Below the pieces are notes generated by a model. It did not search any database, was not told the origin of the DNA, and was given only the letters and a program-made list of their open reading frames with translations. Both the position numbers and the translations under genes were made by a program. A DNA stretch of 41,218 nucleotides from Bryobacteraceae bacterium (GTDB lineage: Bacteria > Acidobacteriota > Terriglobia > Bryobacterales > Bryobacteraceae), in the NCBI GenBank assembly GCA_028275505.1, contig JAPWUP010000014.1, forward strand, positions 1 to 41,218, given 5' to 3'. Positions 35,179 through 41,218 of the stretch are shown piece after piece. Within the stretch, counting starts at the first letter, position 1. Each line of letters begins with the position of its first letter.

Positions 35179-35311
35179 TCTTTCAGAGTAGCACTGACCG
35201 CCAGACTGACGCCGGCGGCGAGTCGGTCGAGCGCGCCGCAAACCGGGGTAAATGGGGCCGGGCGCGCATCCGAGACGACGCGAGCGCTGCGGATTCGCCC
35301 AATTTTCGCCC

Positions 35312-35341
35312 TTGTCCTCCACACACAATGAGTGCTAGTAT
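35312..35341 (+). promoter_or_regulatory. Candidate promoter of the TonB-dependent receptor gene
   Basis: TTGTCC (35312-35317) and TAGTAT (35336-35341) are 18 bases apart, giving a predicted start near 35348 and a 70-base leader. A second -10-like TATAGA lies at 35350-35355 with no matching -35. It sits in the 238-base gap after the EamA gene, which otherwise holds nothing recognisable. Confidence 0.35.
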
Positions 35342-35416
35342 TAAACGGGTATAGAAGTGGTGCGGGAACCTCAGGGGTCTTCCCACGCCACAACAAGAAT
35401 TGAGGTGAAAGGGTCC

Positions 35417-38400
35417 ATGATCGAAACGCGTAGATGGTTCCCTCTTTTGGCGGGTCTGGCTCTGGCTACAGGCCTGCTCTGGGCTCAAACCTATACCGCG
35501 GCGATTCGCGGCACGGTGACGGACGCCACCGGCGCAAGCGTGCCCCGCGCCACCGTGACCGTGACCGAAGCCGACCGCAACGTGGCTCACAAGACGATCA
35601 CCGACGAGGCGGGGCGCTACGTGGTGACCGCCCTGCCGCCCGGCAACTACACCCTGACCGTGGAAGCGACGGGTTTCCGGAAGTACGTCCGCGGCCCCTT
35701 CCCCCTCTCCGTGCAGCAGCAGGCTACCGTGGACGTGCAACTGGAAGTGGGCGAAGTGACGGCCACGGTCGAAGTACAAGCCGAAGCACCTCTGCTGAAC
35801 ACGACGATCGCCAACCTCGGCCAGGTGATCGAAAACAAGTACATCATTTCGCTGCCCAACATTGCCCGATCGCCCATGGCCTTGACCTACCTCACGCCAG
35901 GCGTTGTTGGCTCCGGCGGACGGCGTGGGGACAACAACACGAACTTCGTGGCCAACGGCGCGCGTAACTCGACCTCCGACGTACTGCTGGATGGCGTCAG
36001 CGTCGTCACCGTCGAGCAGAACTCCGGAATCACGGACCTCAAGTACGCCCCCTCGGTGGATGCCGTCCAGGAGTTCAAAATTCAGACCAACTTCTTCTCC
36101 GCCGAGTACGGCCAGACCGGCGGGGCGGTGATCAACATGGTGACCCGTTCAGGAACCAACGAGTTCCATGGCACCGGGTATTACTTCCTGCGCCATTCGG
36201 ACCTCAACGCCAACAACTGGTTCTCGAATCGGGCAGGCCGGACCCGGCCCTACTATCGCCGCGACCAGCTCGGTGGCGTTCTGGGCGGCCCCGTCATCAA
36301 GAACAAAACGTTCTTCTTCGCTACCTATGAGCACACGCGCTCCAAGAGTCCCCTCAGCGCGACGGCGACTTTCCCCACCTTGCTCCAGCGCGAAGGTAAC
36401 TTCACGGAAACCCGCAATACCGCCGGCCAGCTCATGATCATTTACAACCCCTTCGACACGTTCATCAATGCCCAGGGCAACCTCGAGCGCCGGCCTTTTC
36501 CGGGCAATATCATTCCCAAGTCCATGATGGACCCTGTGGCTCTCAAGGCTCTGGCCTACTTCCCCAAGCCGAACCAGCCCGGGGCGCCCTTCACGGAAAC
36601 CAACAATTGGTTCGAGGAAGGCATCAATCGCAGTATCGGTCACCAGACCAACCTCAAGGGCGACCACCACTTCACCCCCAACAGCCGCCTGACAGGACGC
36701 TACAGCTACGGCCGCGGGCGCGGTAACCCGCCCAACCTCTTCGGCAAGGAGCTTGCCCCGGCCTTTACCTTCAATTATGGCCCGAGCCTGAGCACCTCCA
36801 CTTCGACCGTCGTGGAATTCACCAAGGTTCAGAGTCCCACCGCATTGTGGAGCGTGCGTTACGGCCTCACTTACTCGACATACTGGCGCAAGCCGATGGA
36901 GGAATTCGATCTGACCGCCCTCGGCTTCCCCAAGTACATGAAGGACAACGCCACCCACCTTGTGTTCCCGACCATCGCGCCGGAGGGCTACACCGACATC
37001 GGGACCGAGGGCTGGCTGATCATGGATCGCCAGGAAGGAGTCCACCACTTCTCGGGGTTTTACACCAAGACCAGCGGCGGGCATAACATGAAGATGGGCG
37101 CCGAGACCCGTCGTTTCTTCCTGGATTACGCCCAGCCGGGTTATCCGTCAGGCCAGTTCAGCTTCGGTCGGGGCGTCACTTGCCGTGACCGTTTCTCTTG
37201 TCCTGGCAATGAGGGCAACGGACTGGCGGCCATGCTCATCGGCTGGGCCACCGGCGGTCAGTTCCACATTGACCCCAAAGTGTTCACCCGCTCGGCTTAC
37301 TGGGGCTTTTATTTCCAGGATGACTGGAAGATCACGCCGAAACTCACTTTGAACCTCGGTATCCGCTACGAATTCGACGTGCCCCGCTGGGAAAAGTACG
37401 ACCGGCAAAGCTACTGGGACCTGAACGCCCAGTCGCCCGTCAAGGTGCCCGGTTACGACACGCGCGGCGTGATGAAGTTTGTGGACAAGAACCGGCGCTC
37501 GCCTTTCGATGGTGATTACAACAACTGGTCCCCGCGGGTCGGCTTCGCCTGGGCGGCGACACGCAAGCTGGCTGTGCGCGGCGGTTACGGCTTGCTCTAC
37601 CAGTTGAGCCGGGCGACCGTCTACGGGCACACCGGCGCGGGCTTCAACGTCAACGCTACGCCGACCTTTACGCTGGATTCCAACGCCACCTTGCGCGCGC
37701 GCTTGAGCAACCCGTACCCCGAGGGAATGCTGTTGCCTCCGGGCCGCTCCCTCGGCGATTGGACCTTCATCGGGCTCGGCGTCGGCACCATCGTACCCAA
37801 CTGGAACCGCAATCCCGAGTATCATTCGTGGAACCTTTCCATCCAGCGCGAGCTGCCATTCCAGTCCGTGCTCGAGGTCAACTATACCGGCAGCCGCGGC
37901 ACTCACCTGTTCCTGCCCTACACTTCCTTGACGCCGCTGGATCCGCAGTATTGGAGCTGGGGCCGCACGGTGCTCACGAGCGCGGTGCCCAACCCGTTCT
38001 ATGGGATCATCACCGATCCCAAGGCTACCAACCTCAACGGGCGCACAGTCCAACTATTCCGGTTGCTGCGGCCCATGCCCCACTTCGATGGCGCCAGCTC
38101 AGGCACGGCCGAGCCGCCGCGGGCCGACTCCTACTATCACGGCCTGCAAGTGAAGTGGGAAAAACGTTACTCGCGCGGGCTGACCACTCTGGTGCACTAT
38201 ACGTGGTCCAAGATGATTGACGACGCCTCCCATGGTTCCGGCAACCTCGCTTGGCTGGGCGGCTCTACGAGCCTCCAATACCCGCTGAACCTTCGGCTGG
38301 AGCGATCGCTTTCGGCGCATGACGTGGCGCACCGCGTGGTGCTGACTGGCGCCTGGGAAATGCCCTTCGGCAAGGGCCGCAAGTGGGGTTCTACCTGGAG

Positions 38401-38866
38401 CTTGCCGCTCGACTGGGCCCTTGGGGGCTGGGAACTGAGCGGAATGGCGATCCTGCAAAGCGGCATGCCTTTGCAGGTGACCCAAAGCGGCGGCAATATC
38501 TGGAACGGAACGCAGCGGCCCAACCTGATCGGCGATCCGAGCACGTCGGGCTCGGTGACCAGTCGGCTGAATCGCTGGTTCAACGAAGCGGCGTTCTCGA
38601 AGCCTCCCATTGACGTGCCCGGCACTGCGCCGCGCACCTTGAATTACCGTGGACCGGCCATCAAGACCTTTGACGCGGCCTTGCTGAAGAGCTTCCGCGT
38701 CAAAGAGGGACAGCGATTCGAGTTCCGCATCGAAGCCCAGAATGTCCTCAACTCGCCGGTGTTTGGCGATCCCGCCAGCACCTATGGCGCAACCAACTTC
38801 GGCCAGATCACCGGCACCAAGGTGGGTCCGCGGGAAATCCAGCTCGGCATGAAATACTACTTCTGA
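35417..38866 (+). CDS. TonB-dependent receptor with N-terminal carboxypeptidase-regulatory-like domain (Oar-like)
   Basis: From ATG 35417, with AAAGGG upstream, the outer-membrane protein has 1149 residues. A signal peptide (about residues 1-23) is followed by a CarboxypepD_reg-like beta-sandwich (about 27-112), with a typical GTVTDATGASVPRATVTV. A plug region at about 120-230 carries GARNSTSDVLLDGVSV. The remaining residues are a long, aromatic-rich beta-barrel with many YG, FN and TGRYSY strands. It ends with KYYF, the C-terminal aromatic needed for barrel insertion. Such receptors move large or rare substrates such as oligosaccharides using the TonB system; a partner SusD-like lipoprotein is not adjacent. 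They are strongly expanded in Acidobacteriota. Confidence 0.95.
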   Translation: MIETRRWFPLLAGLALATGLLWAQTYTAAIRGTVTDATGASVPRATVTVTEADRNVAHKTITDEAGRYVVTALPPGNYTLTVEATGFRKYVRGPFPLSVQQQATVDVQLEVGEVTATVEVQAEAPLLNTTIANLGQVIENKYIISLPNIARSPMALTYLTPGVVGSGGRRGDNNTNFVANGARNSTSDVLLDGVSVVTVEQNSGITDLKYAPSVDAVQEFKIQTNFFSAEYGQTGGAVINMVTRSGTNEFHGTGYYFLRHSDLNANNWFSNRAGRTRPYYRRDQLGGVLGGPVIKNKTFFFATYEHTRSKSPLSATATFPTLLQREGNFTETRNTAGQLMIIYNPFDTFINAQGNLERRPFPGNIIPKSMMDPVALKALAYFPKPNQPGAPFTETNNWFEEGINRSIGHQTNLKGDHHFTPNSRLTGRYSYGRGRGNPPNLFGKELAPAFTFNYGPSLSTSTSTVVEFTKVQSPTALWSVRYGLTYSTYWRKPMEEFDLTALGFPKYMKDNATHLVFPTIAPEGYTDIGTEGWLIMDRQEGVHHFSGFYTKTSGGHNMKMGAETRRFFLDYAQPGYPSGQFSFGRGVTCRDRFSCPGNEGNGLAAMLIGWATGGQFHIDPKVFTRSAYWGFYFQDDWKITPKLTLNLGIRYEFDVPRWEKYDRQSYWDLNAQSPVKVPGYDTRGVMKFVDKNRRSPFDGDYNNWSPRVGFAWAATRKLAVRGGYGLLYQLSRATVYGHTGAGFNVNATPTFTLDSNATLRARLSNPYPEGMLLPPGRSLGDWTFIGLGVGTIVPNWNRNPEYHSWNLSIQRELPFQSVLEVNYTGSRGTHLFLPYTSLTPLDPQYWSWGRTVLTSAVPNPFYGIITDPKATNLNGRTVQLFRLLRPMPHFDGASSGTAEPPRADSYYHGLQVKWEKRYSRGLTTLVHYTWSKMIDDASHGSGNLAWLGGSTSLQYPLNLRLERSLSAHDVAHRVVLTGAWEMPFGKGRKWGSTWSLPLDWALGGWELSGMAILQSGMPLQVTQSGGNIWNGTQRPNLIGDPSTSGSVTSRLNRWFNEAAFSKPPIDVPGTAPRTLNYRGPAIKTFDAALLKSFRVKEGQRFEFRIEAQNVLNSPVFGDPASTYGATNFGQITGTKVGPREIQLGMKYYF

Positions 38867-38919
38867 ACTTCACGCGTTGCGGAGGCGGCGGAGCAGGGAA
38901 CCACCAGCCCCGTCGCCTC

Positions 38920-39432
38920 CTATCGCACCGTCAGCCAGTCCCAGATCACGCCCTCGGCCCCGTCGCGATTCGCGGGCGTCAGCTCGAAGAGACGGATATC
39001 GGGCCTGCGCTTGATGGTGTCCGTGAAGGGATGCGGGTGGGCGTGGATCGTCGCAAGAACCGGCGAAGGCGAATCGAGTGCTCGCGCGACGATCTCGCAA
39101 AAAGCGGGCGAAGCCATTTCCATTTTCCCGATCTCGTCAATGACTACGACGCGACCTGCCTCCAGCGCCCGGCGCACCGCCTCCAGCCCCACGCGCTCCA
39201 GCGCCTCCACATCAACGCCGTAGCGCCCCACCCGCACGCGACTGGCAAGTCCGACGCGCGCCAGCGTGACTCTAGGGCCATCCAGCGTGATCAGCTCGAA
39301 ACCCTGCCGAATCCCACGCTCGCGGATCTCGCGCGTTATGAAACCGCCGGCCCGCTCTCCGAGGCGCGCCGCGATCTTCCCGATGAGCGTGGTCTTGCCG
39401 CAGCCCGGCCTTCCGGTGATCAGGATGTTCAT
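38920..39432 (-). CDS. Nucleoside-triphosphatase (THEP1 family)
   Basis: The 170-residue P-loop protein has Walker A GRPGCGKTT (7-15) and a Walker B-like VVVIDEIGKME (about 95-104), the layout of the THEP1-type nucleotide triphosphatase. A role in nucleotide pool clean-up or RNA metabolism is described for the family. It is convergent with the TonB receptor gene. A 7-11 pair hairpin in 38881-38920 lies in the gap between them; it lacks a T run. Confidence 0.9.
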   Translation of the reverse strand: MNILITGRPGCGKTTLIGKIAARLGERAGGFITREIRERGIRQGFELITLDGPRVTLARVGLASRVRVGRYGVDVEALERVGLEAVRRALEAGRVVVIDEIGKMEMASPAFCEIVARALDSPSPVLATIHAHPHPFTDTIKRRPDIRLFELTPANRDGAEGVIWDWLTVR

Positions 39433-39565
39433 GTTCCTTTAGCAACAGGCGAAATGCCGTCAGCCCCCGTTACCGGCGCGCGGCGCGGGAATGGAATCGG
39501 GTAGTATCTTTTGATGCGAACGCCAGGCGAATTCGCTCAACGCATGAAGGAAGGAACCAAGATCA

Positions 39566-40966
39566 ATGCACAGGCGTAACTTCTTGCTCGCAGCGGCCGG
39601 CGGTCTGGCAGCCGGCCTGAGCCGGGTAGCGACGGAGTCGCGACCTCCCAACATCGTTTTCATCCTGACGGACGACCTCGGCTGGGGTGATCTGAGCTGT
39701 TACGGCAATCAGCGTCTGAAAACACCCAACCTGGATCGCCTCGCTGCCCAAGGTACGCTCTTCACCCAGTTCTATGTGAACGGGCCGGTGTGTTCCCCCA
39801 GCCGGGCGGCTTTCATGACAGGCCACTTCCCCGCGCGCCATCGCATCCACGGACACCTGGCCACGCCGGAGGAAAACCAGCGGCGGGGCATGCCCAATTT
39901 CCTGGATCCGAGCATTCCTACCGTGGCCAGTTTGCTCAAGAAAGCCGGTTATCGCACAGCTCATTTCGGCAAGTGGCATTTGGGATCAGGCCCGGGCGCG
40001 CCCTTGCCGGAGGCTTATGGCTTCGACGTAGTCAAGGCGGTCAACTCGAATAACCCGCACTGGCGCGAAGACAAGATACCTTACTTCCGCGCCCACTCAA
40101 CCGGCCTGATAGTGGACGAAGCCTTGCAGTTCATCAAGCAAGACTTGAGCCGTCCGTTTTATGTGAATGTCTGGACCTTGTTGCCGCACGCCACGCTGGA
40201 TCCGACTAAAGAACAGCTCGAGCCATTCATGAAACTGTCTCCGCAGACGGCGTCCGGGCACCTTGGCGCTCACTAGATTTATTTCGCTTCGCTGCGCGAC
40301 CTGGACACCCAGCTCGGCCGTCTGATTGACGAGCTCGACAAACTGGGTTTGAGAGAGAACACCCTCATTTTGTTTTCGAGCGATAACGGACCGGAGGACA
40401 TACACATCCGCAACGCCAGCCACAGCGCTTTTGGGTCTCCGGGGCCGTTCCGTGGCCGCAAGCGCAGTCTTTACGAGGGCGGCATTCGCGTCCCGTTCAT
40501 CGTGCGGTGGCCTGGAAGGGTTCCCGCGGGCCGCGTGGAAACGCGCTCGGTACTCTCGGGCGTAGACCTGTTGCCGACTTTGTTGAAGATTGCCGGTCTG
40601 CCCCAAGATGACGCCCTCGGCCTGGACGGCGAAGACGTCAGCGACATTTTGTTCGGCGCCTCGCGGCCTCGCCGCAAGCCGTTGTTTTGGGAGTGGCGGT
40701 TTGCGATCGCGGGCTATAACATCAATCGCAGCCCCATGCTCGCCATCCGGGAAGGCGATTGGAAGCTCTTGCTCAACCCGGACTTCAGCCGCGTGGAGCT
40801 TTATGACATTCCGCGCGACCCCATGGAGCTCAACAATCTCGCCGACCGGCGGCCTGAGATCGTGAAGGACCTGGCAGCCAAGGCGCTGGCCTGGCAGAAG
40901 ACGCTCCCGCTGGGCCCCATCGAGCCCACGGCAGGCAAGAACGATTACCCTTGGCCGCGGGATTAG
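39566..40966 (+). pseudogene. Sulfatase gene interrupted by an in-frame TAG stop
   Basis: One reading frame runs from ATG 39566 to TGA/TAG at 40966 for 466 codons with a single stop, TAG at 40274-40276 (codon 237). The same 466-codon length is seen in the intact sulfatase at 17981-19381. The upstream half has a Tat-like signal (HRRNFLLAAAGG), NIVFILTDDLGWGD and the FGly signature CSPSRAAFMTGH (C76 to R80). The downstream half starts IYFASLRDLDTQLGRL and has DNGPED, EGGIRVP and DWKLLLNPD. CAG to TAG is the simplest change. Both halves keep family motifs, so the mutation looks recent, or a sequencing error. A stop suppressor or restart at ATG 40349 cannot be ruled out. Confidence 0.85.
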
Positions 40967-41175
40967 CGGCGCCAATTCGCAGCCGCGTGCACGCACCATA
41001 CCGCCGCTGGCGAACATGGGCACGCGATCGCACAGGGTGTCAAAGCCCCCGCAGCTCGCGCGCTGCGTCTTGCGTGGAGTCCGGGCAGGCAGCGCTGGTG
41101 GTGCGCTCCGTGGGTTCGCCTCCGGATCGCGCGATATCACGGGGACCATGAGGCGCCGGCCGCTGCGTGCCGGCA

Positions 41176-41218
41176 TCATAATTTTGCCTGTCGTCGCAGT
41201 TTTTCCAACTCCGCCTGC
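41176..41218 (-). CDS. C-terminal fragment of a minus-strand gene at the window edge (uncertain)
   Basis: The last 43 bases on the minus strand contain an open frame coding QAELEKLRRQAKL followed by TGA (41178-41176). The heptad-like charged sequence looks like the end of a coiled-coil protein. Thirteen codons are too few for identification. The 209 bases between it and the interrupted sulfatase (40967-41175) show no other gene; a short plus-strand signal-peptide-like frame from ATG 41148 is possible but unsupported. Confidence 0.3.
   Translation of the reverse strand, partial: QAELEKLRRQAKL

Noticed and set aside
38881-38920. Hairpin after the TonB receptor gene
   Set aside because: Seven to eleven base pairs but a large loop and no T run on either side, so a terminator call is weak; it also overlaps the stop of the THEP1 gene.
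40274-40276. Reading the TAG in the sulfatase as pyrrolysine or selenocysteine
   Set aside because: Selenocysteine uses TGA, and no pyrrolysine machinery is visible; a point mutation or sequencing error is simpler.
1-41218. CRISPR arrays, insertion sequences, prophage or integrase genes
   Set aside because: No direct-repeat arrays, transposase or integrase motifs, or attachment-like duplications were seen next to the tRNA genes.

Overview
The window is GC-rich chromosomal DNA from a bacterium that looks like an Acidobacteriota member, probably of the Solibacter/Bryobacter type. This is inferred from gene content and no database search was possible. The evidence is an Alternative Complex III operon joined to SCO and cytochrome oxidase genes, a very large TonB-dependent receptor with an N-terminal carboxypeptidase-regulatory-like domain, several secreted proteins and sulfatases, and generic acidobacterial secreted proteins without known function. 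Coding density is high, and no integrase, transposase, CRISPR array or phage gene was seen.

Region 1 (1-8710, minus strand) is a respiratory operon: actA-actB-actC-actD-actE-actF, then a small single-membrane-span protein, a SCO1/SenC copper chaperone and the start of coxB, which runs off the left edge. Almost every junction is a 1 to 8 base stop/start overlap. Electrons would pass from quinol through Alternative Complex III to a copper-containing oxidase. Region 2 (8904-14185, plus strand) starts divergently with a GH42-like secreted glycoside hydrolase, followed by a DUF3108-like protein, an SGNH hydrolase and a proline-rich secreted protein. Region 3 (about 14200-19381, minus strand) holds a secreted RraA-family protein, a hybrid histidine kinase with its own receiver domain, and an intact FGly-type sulfatase.

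Region 4 (19554-26628, minus strand) reads as one long transcription direction: phosphate acetyltransferase, histone-deacetylase-like protein, fused acyltransferase/acyl-ACP synthetase, cysS, a Cys/Met-metabolism PLP enzyme, then a selenocysteine tRNA and a leucine tRNA. Region 5 (26708-29095, plus strand) carries a CoA-disulfide-reductase-like flavoprotein, a thioredoxin-fold protein and a solitary NuoI ferredoxin subunit. It ends at a bidirectional terminator. Region 6 (29352-32284, minus strand) has an unusual ClpB-like AAA+ ATPase fused to a response-regulator receiver, then wecB and infA. infA has a good sigma70-type promoter and a hairpin at the predicted 5' end of its mRNA.

Region 7 (32473-35178) has a GGDEF diguanylate cyclase, tRNA-Arg, a zinc-ribbon membrane protein and an EamA transporter. 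The last two are convergent and overlap by 153 bases. Region 8 (35417-41218) has the TonB-dependent receptor, a THEP1-type NTPase, and a second sulfatase gene interrupted by one in-frame TAG, plus a few codons of a minus-strand gene at the right edge.

The strongest leads for something new are the AAA+-receiver fusion, the divergent GH42-like enzyme, the amber-interrupted sulfatase, and the selenocysteine tRNA in a gene set without visible selenium genes. I did not find a clear novel multi-gene defence or mobile system.
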